From NCBI GenBank assembly GCA_028819575.1, contig JAPPLB010000067.1, positions 1 to 59,525 of the forward strand: DNA of 59,525 nucleotides, given 5' to 3'. A program made the position numbers and the translations under genes. The notes beneath the pieces were generated by a model. It saw nothing but the letters and a program-made list of their open reading frames with translations. It searched no databases and was not told the DNA's origin. Shown one piece after another: positions 1 through 9,012 of this stretch. The stretch is from Bryobacterales bacterium (GTDB taxonomy: Bacteria > Acidobacteriota > Terriglobia > Bryobacterales > UBA6623). Within the stretch, counting starts at the first letter, position 1. Every line of letters begins with the position of its first letter.

Positions 1-73
1 CGCGTAGCTCAATTGGTAGAGCAAGTGACTCTTAATCACTAGGTTCGGGGTTCGATTCCCTGCGCGCTCACCA
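1..73 (+). tRNA. tRNA-Lys(CTT), first three bases outside window
   Basis: The anticodon loop reads CTCTTAA, giving anticodon CTT for lysine. The D arm (GCTC/GAGC), anticodon stem (AGTGA/TCACT) and T arm around TTCGATT all fold. The 3' acceptor strand CGCGCTC is followed by discriminator A70 and an encoded CCA at 71-73. The matching 5' acceptor strand should be GAGCGCG; only CGCG is inside the window. This tRNA is the attachment site of the island that follows: its 3' half recurs at 44006. Confidence 0.93.
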
Positions 74-132
74 TTTCCTTTCAACAACTTACAGCACTTC
101 TACTCTTGCCGATAAAACGCTCGTGTCACCAC
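28..132 (+). repeat. Left attachment-site repeat (att, tRNA 3' half plus flank)
   Basis: Positions 28-132 align without gaps to 44006-44110 (offset 43978), with roughly 16 mismatches over 105 bases. The first 30 bases are identical and lie in the tRNA anticodon loop, variable and T arm. The match continues about 60 bases past the tRNA CCA end, which is more than a simple att core needs. It marks the left junction of the island. Confidence 0.85.
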
Positions 133-144
133 TATGTCACCAAA
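122..144 (+). repeat. Arm-type direct repeat, left copy
   Basis: A 23-base stretch beginning CGTGTCACCACTATG occurs perfectly here and at 43856-43878, just upstream of the integrase start, in the same orientation. In the circularised element the two copies would lie on either side of the att core. This is the expected arrangement for integrase arm-binding sites. The role is inferred. Confidence 0.6.
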
Positions 145-210
145 CTGACACCCGAAAAACCCAGTTTTTCGCCGCAGTGAGGCTCAGCTATCGACTCCGG
201 CAGCGGTGCT

Positions 211-503
211 TCAGCGGCCGAGTTCATCCTGAATGATCGACGGGCGCTTCTCGATCTATGCGAGAAGTACGCGAGCCGCACCCCCGGCCTCCGCCGTCCC
301 TGCTCACAATTCTTGAGCGTGCCCAGAGGTACGCCGATGCTCTTGGCAACAGCCGGTTGCGAGAGTACCGTCTCACCTCGGATCGCCACGACGTCGGGCT
401 CGGGCACATCGATGTCATCAACCGCGAACCAGCCACGGTCGCCGCTCAACTAGCCTCGGGCAACCTCAAGCCCGGCCATGAGCTTGTCGTGTGCCTTGGG
501 CAT
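211..503 (-). pseudogene. Xre/HigA-type HTH antitoxin, disrupted
   Basis: Read from the ATG at 503, the frame gives MPKAHDKLMAGLEVARG, then a TAG (452-450), then SGDRGWFAVDDIDVPEPDVV and a helix-turn-helix core (SQPAVAKSIGVPLGTLKN followed by a Q-G-R-R-R-P turn). This is the pattern of HigA/NadS-like antitoxins, which bind DNA and neutralise a RelE/HigB toxin. After about 285 the reading shifts frame: the expected tail (AARVLLA, stop, IEKRPSIIQDELGR) is in another frame and ends at 211. One nonsense codon, one frameshift and a second stop show it is dead. No toxin partner was recognised upstream. Confidence 0.7.
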
Positions 504-715
504 GATTGTCGTCCTCTGTACTCTCCAATCAGTTCTTGGGCGGCCGCCACGAGTGCTGCCCGTCACCCCGGATTCTTGGCTGCCTGGCCGCGCAGAATTG
601 AGCATGGTCGTGTACGGCCCATCTCTCTGGTACTAAAGTTACTTTAATCGCCCAACCTTCACTTGGCCGAAATCTAACCTTGCAATCAGCCGAGATCAAA
701 CGTTACGATCAGCCG

Positions 716-2062
716 ATGCCTGAGTCGCTCTTTTACCCACGCTATGTTGAGCGCCGACTTGAGGAAGCGCTGGAAGACTCGCCGGTCGTACTGATCCACG
801 GCCCGCGTCAGTGCGGCAAGACAACCCTCGCCCAATTCGCCTATGCGCCGAAATACCTCAAATGGGGAGACGACTACCTGACCTGGGAGGGCAACCGCCT
901 CACTTGGGGAGTGTCCCGGAAACATCGAGACTATACCTACATCAGCTTCGACGATGCTGTCGCAAGAGACGGCGCTCGCGCCGATCCCATGGGTTTTGTT
1001 GCCGACCTTCCCGAGCGCGTCATCCTGGATGAGATACAACGTGTTCCGGAGCTGTTCGAAGCTCTCAAGATGGAAGTGGACCGCCGACGGGCGCCCGGCC
1101 GTTTCATACTCACCGGTTCCTCCAATGTGCTGCTCATCCCAACCTTGTCCGAGTCCCTGGCGGGACGCATGCAAATCATTCGGCTACATCCGCTGGCACA
1201 GCAGGAACTGGCTGCTCGATCAGCACTTTCTGATTCATATTCAGGAACTGGATTCCTGGATGCCTTGTTCGGAGATGGATTCGAGGTGCGGCAGACTGAG
1301 CGGCTCGGTGAACAGCTCATCAACAGGATCGTCGCAGGTGGATTCCCCCCAGCCCTGATGCGGCCAACCTCCCGGCGCCAAGCCGAATGGTATCGCAATT
1401 ATGTTGAAGCACATATCCAGCGTGACGTGCGCGACATGTCGCACATCAGATCATTCGACGTTCTGCCAAGGCTTCTGAGCGCGGCGGCCTCACAGACAGC
1501 CCGACTATTCAACCTCAGCGATTTGGCCTCGCCCTTCCACCTCAGTCGACCGACGATCGATGTCTACATTTCGCTTCTCGAGAGGCTTTTTATCCTGGAA
1601 CGACTCCCCCCCTGGCATAGCAATCGTCTGAGCCGCCTAGTCAAGAGTCCAAAACTACATGTCGGCGATAGTGGGCTTGCCGCGGCAATGCTGGGTGTGG
1701 GCACCGCTTCGCTCGCAGCCGACCGTGCTTTGCTTGGACAGCTTCTGGAAACGTTCGTCTTTCAGGAACTACGGCGACAAGCAAGTTGGCATGAAGCACC
1801 AATGGCGTTCTATCACTTCCGTGACAGGGACGATGCGGAAGTGGACATCGTTATTGAGCGCGGCACTCGATCCGTTGCCGGAGTGGAGGTCAAGGCAGCA
1901 GCAACAGTAAACCAGACAGATTTTCGCGGCTTGCGCAAACTGGCCAAAGCCGCTGGCGAGCGCTTTGCCCACGGACTAGTGCTCTATGACGGTGAAACCA
2001 GTACAGGCTTTGGTGATCGCCTTTATGCCGTGCCGATTCGCCGAGTGTGGGAAACACCATGA
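716..2062 (+). CDS. AAA ATPase with DUF4143 C-terminal domain
   Basis: A 448-residue protein of the AAA_14/DUF4143 family. It has Walker A (GPRQCGKTTLA, about residues 28-38), Walker B (VILDEIQ, about 105) and a C-terminal DUF4143 region that ends in a nuclease-like EVDIVIE...GVEVKAA pattern. Proteins of this family are common in bacteria and archaea and poorly understood; some sit in defence or toxin-antitoxin settings. The frame is also open from a TTG at 680, but the ATG at 716 (MPESLFYPRY) fits the family start better. No strong ribosome site is visible. It stands alone between a dead antitoxin gene and a small membrane protein gene. Confidence 0.85.
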   Translation: MPESLFYPRYVERRLEEALEDSPVVLIHGPRQCGKTTLAQFAYAPKYLKWGDDYLTWEGNRLTWGVSRKHRDYTYISFDDAVARDGARADPMGFVADLPERVILDEIQRVPELFEALKMEVDRRRAPGRFILTGSSNVLLIPTLSESLAGRMQIIRLHPLAQQELAARSALSDSYSGTGFLDALFGDGFEVRQTERLGEQLINRIVAGGFPPALMRPTSRRQAEWYRNYVEAHIQRDVRDMSHIRSFDVLPRLLSAAASQTARLFNLSDLASPFHLSRPTIDVYISLLERLFILERLPPWHSNRLSRLVKSPKLHVGDSGLAAAMLGVGTASLAADRALLGQLLETFVFQELRRQASWHEAPMAFYHFRDRDDAEVDIVIERGTRSVAGVEVKAAATVNQTDFRGLRKLAKAAGERFAHGLVLYDGETSTGFGDRLYAVPIRRVWETP

Positions 2063-2252
2063 GGAGCGGTTCTGAAACACTGCGGCGGGGCGGGGAACTG
2101 CCCCAACCATACCACCCGAGACGCGTGATTCTGCCTCCGGACTCCAGGCCACGTAAAAAACTCGCTCCAGGAGTCCCTACAAGGCGTTTTCAGCGCTTGG
2201 GTGGACCCCAACTACCTGGAAAATCTCGCTCGGCGGGCGACTCCGTCTCTGA

Positions 2253-2462
2253 TTAGCGACAAACGTAGCCGACGTAGATCGCCAGGAACGCCGCGGGGAT
2301 CCACCCGAGAACCACGCCCCACAGCAAGAACAACGTGGCTAACGAGCCCCAGGTGGCGAGGAAGATGATCGCCGCGACCAAACGGCCGAGGTTGCTCTCG
2401 AGCACGTCGATCATCATGTAGCGAAGAGCGGCGAGCATCTCGTGGCGTTCGTATTCGCTCAT
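2253..2462 (-). CDS. Small membrane protein, unknown function
   Basis: A 69-residue protein starting MSEYERHEMLAALRYMM. A short charged N-terminal helix is followed by two hydrophobic segments (about residues 25-45 and 48-66), so it probably sits in the inner membrane as a hairpin. An in-frame start further upstream (2555) would add a Pro- and Ala-rich extension that looks non-coding, so the ATG at 2462 is preferred. No family was recognised. Confidence 0.5.
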   Translation of the reverse strand: MSEYERHEMLAALRYMMIDVLESNLGRLVAAIIFLATWGSLATLFLLWGVVLGWIPAAFLAIYVGYVCR

Positions 2463-2656
2463 CGGGACTTGGTAACAGGGAAGCGCGGAAGCGGCGATGA
2501 GCGGTCTCGTCTGGGGATGATTTTCAGCCCCCATCGCCCCCCGCGAGGGCAGCATTTCCTAGTAGGGTAAATGCGTGTGGGGTGTCAAGCTCAACCGTAG
2601 TGCCTGAAAAGTGCGTTGGCAAGGGATCGTCCGGCCGGGGACAGTGTATCATGGGC

Positions 2657-3007
2657 TCAGCGATATCGTTCCTGCTTCAGCTTTGCCACCGCCGTCGGCA
2701 ATATCTCGGCGATCATCTCCAGGGCATCGGCGGGATGGGTGGTCGCATAGTGTTCCAACCAACCCCTGAGTTCATCAGGGCTGGATTTAAGAACTGCAAA
2801 CCAGCGCCCGCCGGTGTTGTTAGGAAGGCCACCCTCAATCTCCCCCGCTATGAATCCATCTGCATGCCACTGAGGAACGGGTACAAGTTTACCTTCTCGG
2901 CGCATCTCCGAACGTTCATGTCTGTTGGAAAATCTATCAACCAATTCCCTCGGTTCGGCGACTATTTTGTTCGACCCTCTGGGAAGCCTCGAGAACGCGA
3001 TCTTCAT
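2657..3007 (-). CDS. Hypothetical protein, about 116 aa
   Basis: The frame reads MKIAFSRLPRGSNKIVAEPR onward and ends in a helical, Ala/Lys-rich tail (MIAEILPTAVAKLKQERYR). It is soluble and has no signal peptide or membrane segment. The ATG at 3007 follows GTGGAG at good spacing; a GTG at 3019 would add four residues. The composition is protein-like, but no family was recognised. It lies just downstream of the odd tRNA on the same strand. Confidence 0.45.
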   Translation of the reverse strand: MKIAFSRLPRGSNKIVAEPRELVDRFSNRHERSEMRREGKLVPVPQWHADGFIAGEIEGGLPNNTGGRWFAVLKSSPDELRGWLEHYATTHPADALEMIAEILPTAVAKLKQERYR

Positions 3008-3098
3008 GTTCAACTCCACACATGCCGGACACTCCTCCTAAAGGCGAGCCAAGAAGGAGCTTGACAGGATGCGGTAACATACTACGGTGCTTTAAGCA

Positions 3099-3187
3099 TG
3101 GTGCGGACGGAGGGGTTCGAACCCCCAATTCCCTATTAGGACCACGGTTTTGGAGACCGTTGCGTATGCCAATTCCGCCACGTCCGC
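3099..3187 (-). tRNA. Class II tRNA: tRNA-Leu body with CCA (Trp) anticodon
   Basis: On the minus strand: acceptor GCGGACG pairs fully with CGTCCGC; TG at 8-9; D arm GCG...CGC with loop GAATTGGCATA; anticodon stem ACGGT/ACCGT with loop CTCCAAA, so the anticodon is CCA; a 17-base variable arm that folds TCCT/GGGA; T stem GGGGG/CCCTC around TTCGAAC; discriminator A73 and encoded CCA (3101-3099). The long variable arm, A14, A15, G18G19, A20a and A73 are tRNA-Leu features. Bacterial tRNA-Trp is class I with G73. The fold is complete with no mispairs in the main stems, so this is not a decayed gene. An automatic call would probably be Trp or undetermined. Confidence 0.88.
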
Positions 3188-3452
3188 TCTTTGTCCGGGG
3201 GTGGGCCTCACACGCCCATCCCCGGCTTGCTTTTTCTCTTGACACACGGACCTGATTCGTTGGAAAATCAGAAAAGTCGGTTGTCAAGACACACCCCTCC
3301 TGGAGGCACAAAAGGTACCTACTCCGTAAAATTCTCAGTTCTGAACGGGCCGTCGATGAGTAGATCGCGGCCCGTTTCTTCATTCCCAAACTATCCGCAA
3401 AACGGGTTCTTGTCAACAGCTATTTCCACATATAGTTAGCGTCACCGACGAA

Positions 3453-4290
3453 TCAACACGCCGCCTCGATCAGTTCCTCGATTCCCCACTGTCGATCAGC
3501 CAGGCTCGCCGCCATCGCCGGCGTCTTCTTTAGCGTCTTGTGGCGCCAGCAGAAGTTGTACGTGGCGAAGAACAGGGCCAGTGCGTGTTCCAGCATCGGC
3601 CAGCACTTCGAGAAGGCATACCCCTTGCGGGTGAAGCGCCGGCAGTGCTGCCGCAACGTCCCATTGAGCCGCTCGACGTAGATGGTTTCCGTTTCGTCGA
3701 GGTCCGGTTGCCCTAGCGCCGCCTCCACCCTCCCCGGCCTCTTCACCTTCACGATCCGCCCGTAGCTGGCACGTTTCTCCATCCAGAGGTCGATGGCCAG
3801 CTTGGTACGAGGCGATAGCGTCGTTGCTGATCTGGCAACTCCCCGTGGTCGCGTCTCGAACCTTTTTTACGAAGCGCGATGTGTTCTGGTCGTCGCGTTT
3901 TCCGAGGTGCCAGGCGACAACCAGGCGGCTCCTGCAGTCGAGCGTGATGAAGCAGTAGGCGTCACCCATCGTCACCGGGTCACCGTACATGACGCGCTTC
4001 TGCTTCTTGTGAACGAACGTCTAGATTTCATCCAGTTCGAGATGAGAAGCCTTCACGCCGCGCACCCGGCCCCGCAACAGATCGGCGCAGCCCTCGTCCA
4101 GATGGGAGAGAAGCGTCAGGACGGTTTGCTTCTCGATGCCGACGATGTGGGCGGTGGAACGGATCGAAGTTGCCTTCGACGAGTAGCCGAGCAGCGAGCT
4201 TCGCCTTGTCGAGCGGCAGACACATGCTGGCGTTGGATCGACGCTTTTCGGAGTTTATCGTAGGTATTTTTTCGCTCGAAGGAGAGCTGC
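3453..4290 (-). pseudogene. IS1-like transposase, frameshifted remnant
   Basis: Fragments in two frames match the intact transposase at 33766-34674: MCLPLDKAKLAARLLVEGN near 4220, then YGDPVTMGDAYCFITLDCRS and VVAWHLGKRDDQNTS near 3900-3990, then YGRIVKVKRPGRVEAALG and ETIYVERLNGTLRQHCRRFT down to 3453. The order is collinear, but at least two frame changes and an internal stop break it. The N-terminal zinc-ribbon part is mostly lost. It is related to, not identical with, the intact copy, so it is an older insertion. Confidence 0.85.
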
Positions 4291-4369
4291 GATAGCAGTG
4301 GCGTACAGGGGCCGATCCCACACGGCTCCGCTCCCTGCTGGCGCGGGAGAAAAACCCGCTGATCCCGCG

Positions 4370-4710
4370 ATGACCGCCGACCGCCAACAACATCAGCTCC
4401 CGTTGTGCTACCCCTGCGGCGAGTCCTCCCTCTACAGCCGCGGGCTGTGCGAGTTCTGCTACAACCGCGGCCGGCGCTCGCGCGCGACCATCACCTCTGC
4501 CGCGTCTGCCAGGCCTCCGCGCCGCTCGTCGTCCATCACCGCACCCCCTCGAACCGGTCTACGGCCCTAATCGACCTCTGCAGGGCGTGCTATGCGCGCC
4601 TGCACAGATTGTGGACGATCGATCGCTGGGTCCCCGACCTGCTCGAACCCCTGTGGGCCGAGCAGCACCCCGGATGTCCCCGCCAGATGCAGATCCCACC
4701 CACACGCTGA
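4370..4710 (+). pseudogene. Zinc-ribbon/HNH-like protein, frameshifted
   Basis: The first frame from ATG 4370 gives LCYPCGESSLYSRGLCEFCY, a two-knuckle zinc site. Near 4475-4490 the sense shifts frame and continues CRVCQASAPLVVHHRTP and LCRACYARLHRL, an HNH-like C-x2-C...HH...C-x2-C...H pattern, ending at 4710. Proteins of this design often sit directly upstream of tyrosine recombinases on mobile elements, as here. One frameshift separates the halves. Confidence 0.6.
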
Positions 4711-4763
4711 TGCGGGAGACGGCAGGGGAGGGTAGTGCGGCTTCCGCGCTGGTCCCGGTCTAG

Positions 4764-5656
4764 CCGGCGCCGCTCGTCGACCTAGTTCTCGACTCTCTGG
4801 CGAGATCCCACTCCCGTCTGGCGTATGGCCGGGCTTTGGGGGAGTTCTTTGCCTGGTGCCCGTCCAACGCTTCCAGAGAGGGCTTTATCCGGGCCGTGCT
4901 GGGGCGCTACCGCTCGCATCTGATCGAGCGCGGACTCTCGGCCGCCTCGGTCAACCTCGCGCTCGCCGCGCTGCGCAAGCTCGCCGCCGAAGCCGCCGCG
5001 AACGGCGGGTTCTCCCCCTGGCCGCCGCCGGGATCCGCAACGTCCCCGGAGCCCGCCGCTCCAGAGTGAGGACCGGCGACTGGCTGACCCTTCCCCAAGC
5101 CCAGCGGCTGATGGCCGCTCCTGATCCGGAAACGACAAAAGGCCTGCAGGACCGGGTCTTGCTGGGGTTGCTGGTGGGTTGCGGCCTTAGGAGGGGGGAG
5201 TTGTCGGGGCTGGGGTTTGCTGACATCGCGCAGCGCGAAGGCCGCTGGGCGATCGTCGATCTCGTCGGCAAGCACGGCCGCGTCCGCACCGTTACGATGC
5301 CGTCGTGGGCCAAGACGGCGCTGGATGCCTGGGCCTCGGCCGCCGGGATCTCCACTGGGGCCGTGCTGCGGCGTGTGGACAAGGGCGGACGCGTCGGGGA
5401 CGGTCCGATCACCCCACAGGGGGGCTTCGAGGCGGTCGTCTCCTACGCCCGCCGGGCCGGGCTAGGCAGGATCACGCCGCTCGATTTACGAAGAACCTTC
5501 GCCAAGCTCGCCCACCTCGGCCGGATGCCGCTCGGGCAGCTCCAGAATAGCCTCGGCCACGCCTCCAGCCAGACCAACGAGCGATACCTAGGGCTGCGTC
5601 AGAACATACACAATGCGCCTTGCGATCGGTTGGGGTTGGGTGGGTGGAAGGCGTAG
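4764..5656 (+). pseudogene. Tyrosine recombinase, frameshifted
   Basis: The N-terminal core-binding part (SRLAYGRALGEFFAWC, then SASVNLALAALRKLAAEA-like sequence) is in one frame to about 5068. The catalytic part (LTLPQAQRLMAAPDPE, CGLRRGEL, LDLRRTFAKL, LGHASSQTNERYLG) is in another, to 5656. The catalytic Arg, Arg, His and Tyr are visible; the usual HxxR histidine is an Asp-containing LDLRR. Related fragments of the same gene recur near 23130 and 26150, so this recombinase family has marked several module joints in the island. Confidence 0.8.
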
Positions 5657-5759
5657 AGGGATCCGCGAAAACGGCACGGCGCCAGCAGCAATGCTTCGTC
5701 GATGACTCCAATGGCAGCATTCAGGAAGCCCGGCACGGCCCTGGACTGAGTTACCCTTC

Positions 5760-5895
5760 GTGACTTCGCGGCCGTCAACTACCTTTCCACCTGTCCTGCT
5801 ACGGCTGCCAGAAGAACCTGTCGGACGGCGGGGTTCTCGTTGCCCCTTTCCCAAGTCCAGGGCCGTGCGGCCATATTCATTAATCGCGAATCGCT
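5760..5895 (-). pseudogene. Ankyrin-repeat gene remnant
   Basis: On the minus strand one frame reads NEYGRTALDLGKG, and the next frame continues NENPAVRQVLLAAVAGQVER before a stop. The xxxGxTALDLA...xxVRQVLLAA pattern is that of an ankyrin repeat at a protein C-terminus. A frameshift splits it, and no upstream repeats were recognised, so only the tail survives. Confidence 0.45.
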
Positions 5896-6200
5896 CTCAC
5901 GAGACTGTCCAGTTACCGGATGCGTCGTTCCTCTCGACAGGTGCGGCAAGAAGTCGATCGACGGCCGTACCTGCACGTTTGGGCGTTGGTGTGTGAGAAC
6001 CAATGTTGCCACCGGAGTCGTCAAGAGGCAGCGTCATCCCATGCATCATGACTGGTTTGAACGGCGACGCTGCTACGTGTCGGAGCCGTCGCTGACAGAT
6101 GATTGACAGAACACCGAGCCACATTCTCTGAGTGCGTTCGCCTTGTCTGTCGTTGAGCGACGGCAGCAACGAATGGCTTCCGGACCCACGCCACATGAAG
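5896..6200. other. No gene recognised
   Basis: The stretch between the ankyrin remnant and the end of the AAA/TOPRIM gene has short open frames on both strands, but none with recognisable domains or a credible start. Nothing else was seen. Confidence 0.4.
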
Positions 6201-8351
6201 TTAGCTTCCTGATTCTCTTCGATATGCGAGAGCCTTTTTGATTGTCTCCTTCATGCCTGCTGGTTTATGCCCGTCTCTCGCCATTAATCCGACTACTACG
6301 TTTCGGACTTGTATACTGCTTCCTTCTCCAGCTAGCGTCTCCGTCACTTTCTGGAGTACTCGCTTACCCGGTACCGTTCTCTTCCATCCGTCTGTGTCCC
6401 ATACCTCGGTGGAGTGTTCTCCCTCTCCCAACTTTCTCAGTTCAGTTGCCAACTCCTCCTTAGTCGTTGCCTGCGCCACGGCGAATATTGCTGCGGCGGC
6501 CTCCTTGCTTGCCACCACCAAGCTCGCCAAATCGTCCTCGGTAATCCTCCCTCCGTGTCCGGGTCTCCTCACCTTTACGTTGACTTCTCCCTTCAGCTTT
6601 CTGCGCACATACTCCACAAGTTGATTGTTGACCACCTCTTGCCACACCTCTCTCGCACAGCTTCGTAGAAGTGCCTCCACTCTCGCTACTGGGATCTCCA
6701 CAGGTCGAAGCAAGGTGATCTGCCCCACGGCTTGGGAAATATACTCCGCGTCCAATAGGTACGACTCGATGTCGTATAGATCCCATCTGAATTCTCCACG
6801 TTTCTCGCCTTCGTCCCTTCGTGTTGCTGACATGCCATCTCCGTCCGTTATCGTAACGACCTCTTTCCTGACACCTTGACTCTCTTGCATCTTCCATAGC
6901 TCGTTCTTCTTCTTTATCACTTCGTTCTTTCCGGCTATCGAAGCAACGTTAACTCCTCGCAACTCTGAGGCGAATAGCCTCATTACCATCTCCTGATCGA
7001 ACTTGCTCCCCCCTTCCACCAGAATCGTAGTTCCCTGCGGCTCGTATGTCGCGAAATCGCCGATCAGTTCCAAGCATGCTCGCTCGAACCGTTCCTCAGT
7101 GCCAACGTGCTTCATCTGGTTGAATGTGGGTTCCTGGTCTCTTGGCATATCCATGTGAAACACTTGCATTCTTCCCGATTCAAATGCTCGTCTCAGGAAC
7201 ATGTCGGAATGAGTCACTAACCACACTTGGTTCTGTAGTGCCCGTCCGATGTGTCGTTCGTACAAGTTCGGCAGCCCGGCAATCATCCTTGGGTTCATAT
7301 GAAGCTCTGGCTCGTCCACGATTATCACGGAACTCTTCGGTGCTCTAGCTCGGGTCTTAAGATAGCCGAACAGGATTTCTTTTTCACCCGAAGACAAGTC
7401 GTCGATGTCGTGCTCATTCCCTCCCGTGTTCACATTGAACTCCAGTCGCCCTTCACGTGTAGGTCGTGGTCCTGTGAAGTCCTTATCCGGAATCATATCT
7501 CTGAAGATCTCCCGCATCGCCGCAGCCATTTCTTGTGTTCCCGCGGTGTCTCCCGCTTCCTTCCTTATGATTCCTCTGATCCATTCATTGCCCAGCGCTT
7601 CCTTCACCCCTCCGTATTTTCCCTCTGTGTTGTACATAGCCGACTGCTTCCATGCTTCGTCTTGCTTTTCCACATCCACCGTTACATTCGTAAACCGTTC
7701 CGGTGGATATCGTCTATCCGCTGGGTTGAATTCAATAATTCCAAGCCGGCGAGGTTCGAACGTGCCAAATACAAAACTCAGCAGATAGTTGGCCTTCATC
7801 TCTAGTCCTCCATCCGCTCTGATGTCAAATCTCCCAGTCGTAGTTTGACTTGCCAGTTCCCGCTCGATCTCTTCTTTGATTCCCTGGACTCGTTGGAATA
7901 TCTCCCTAGCTCGTTCAGCCAATCCTGGTATAGCTCTCCAGTTTTGGAGGGACCAATTCCGTAGCCTATACTCGATTTGGTTCTCGATTCCCGGTGCAAT
8001 CATTCGAATCGCCATCACTTCAATGAGACGATGGGGATCCTCGCGCACGTATTCCTTTTCCCCGCTGGTCAGTTCGATTTCGGCCTCTACAATTGCGCGT
8101 TTCTCCTTGTTGCGCAGCACCTTCCGCGTCGCCCCCGGTCGGTTCAAGTCAACCTGCTTCTCGTCCCACCACGCGCGATCTTCGTTTTCGTTGTAGTGTC
8201 CGTACCGGCTCTTCAATAGTCGAATGCCTTCCAGTAAGCATGTCTTTCCGCATCCGTTCTTTCCAGCGATTGTGATCACGTCTTGCAGATCGGTCATGTG
8301 TATCTGCTGGATCCCTTTGAAGTTCTCTATCAGTAGTCGTCTAATCTTCAT
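6201..8351 (-). CDS. OLD-like AAA ATPase with C-terminal TOPRIM/DUF4435-type domain
   Basis: A 716-residue protein. The N-terminus MKIRRLLIENFKGIQ is typical of SMC/RecF-like ATPases. Walker A GKNGCGKT lies at 30-37, the signature DDLSSGEKEILFG near 345, and Walker B VIIVDEPELHMN near 365. The C-terminal half has ILVEG (near 460) and VVTITDGDG (near 525), the acidic pattern of a TOPRIM-like nuclease fold as in OLD proteins or DUF4435. Such proteins act as ATP-controlled nucleases in anti-phage defence. The ATG at 8351 follows AGGTGAAAGA and replaces an in-frame start 117 bases upstream. It lies downstream of DISARM on the same strand, with base composition that looks lower in GC than the neighbours, suggesting separate acquisition. 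Confidence 0.8.
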   Translation of the reverse strand: MKIRRLLIENFKGIQQIHMTDLQDVITIAGKNGCGKTCLLEGIRLLKSRYGHYNENEDRAWWDEKQVDLNRPGATRKVLRNKEKRAIVEAEIELTSGEKEYVREDPHRLIEVMAIRMIAPGIENQIEYRLRNWSLQNWRAIPGLAERAREIFQRVQGIKEEIERELASQTTTGRFDIRADGGLEMKANYLLSFVFGTFEPRRLGIIEFNPADRRYPPERFTNVTVDVEKQDEAWKQSAMYNTEGKYGGVKEALGNEWIRGIIRKEAGDTAGTQEMAAAMREIFRDMIPDKDFTGPRPTREGRLEFNVNTGGNEHDIDDLSSGEKEILFGYLKTRARAPKSSVIIVDEPELHMNPRMIAGLPNLYERHIGRALQNQVWLVTHSDMFLRRAFESGRMQVFHMDMPRDQEPTFNQMKHVGTEERFERACLELIGDFATYEPQGTTILVEGGSKFDQEMVMRLFASELRGVNVASIAGKNEVIKKKNELWKMQESQGVRKEVVTITDGDGMSATRRDEGEKRGEFRWDLYDIESYLLDAEYISQAVGQITLLRPVEIPVARVEALLRSCAREVWQEVVNNQLVEYVRRKLKGEVNVKVRRPGHGGRITEDDLASLVVASKEAAAAIFAVAQATTKEELATELRKLGEGEHSTEVWDTDGWKRTVPGKRVLQKVTETLAGEGSSIQVRNVVVGLMARDGHKPAGMKETIKKALAYRRESGS

Positions 8352-9012
8352 TCTTTCACCTGTTAGGTCACCAACTCGATACGGATCGCCGAGGTGACCA
8401 GTTGTTGCGACGCGTAACGTACTATACGCCAGAGTAGCCGATGCACGGCCGGAGTGACCGTCGAGCATGTGATTGGCAGATGGTATGGACTGTGGAATGC
8501 GCGATATGGCAGCGTGTCCGTCGCATTTGCGAACATGTGCGCCCGCGCCGATTCTGGGCGGCGCTGGCGCATGCGAGGGGCTTCATGATGCAAGCGCCTT
8601 TGAGCGAATAGCACCCAACCCGCATACCAGCATCAGAATCCGGACTGCGGAGGTAAGCTCTCGGAGGGCTTCAGCCACGAGAAGAAAATGGCCGAGAGAC
8701 TACGGATTAAAGATTCGGAAGGCTCCACCCGAGGGACCGATTCGGCGCGCTCATAGAGACGTACCGACTGTCAGCCGCGCTGCCAGCTGTTTCGGTTTCA
8801 ACCACGACTTACGTACGCTCCTCCGCGGTGGTGGATTAGGAATTCGCAGGGAAAGCCTTATTGGAACCGCGCTTGAGGATTACCCCCATCATCCAGCCTT
8901 GTCTGAACTGTTGTGATGTTTGGGAGGTTGCCTAGTGCAGTTGTTCAATCGAGTTCACCCAATACGTCTGCAACGCCTCGCCATACTTCCACCACTTCAA
9001 GAAAAGCGGTGT
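8352..9012. other. No gene recognised
   Basis: About 660 bases with no recognisable protein or RNA. A long plus-strand frame (8473-8916) has a residue mix unlike a real protein and no ribosome site. The segment separates the OLD-like gene from the DISARM locus and presumably holds the promoter of the former. Confidence 0.4.

Noticed and set aside
3099-3187. Suppressor tRNA reading the island's TAG codons
   Set aside because: The anticodon is CCA, which reads UGG and at most UGA weakly. It cannot explain TAG interruptions.
2937-3416. 159-codon minus-strand open frame across the tRNA
   Set aside because: It runs straight through the tRNA gene and has no domain, so it is chance.
8473-8916. Plus-strand 147-codon open frame
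   Set aside because: No ribosome site, no domain, and a Cys/Arg/His-rich mix typical of a non-coding frame in GC-rich DNA.
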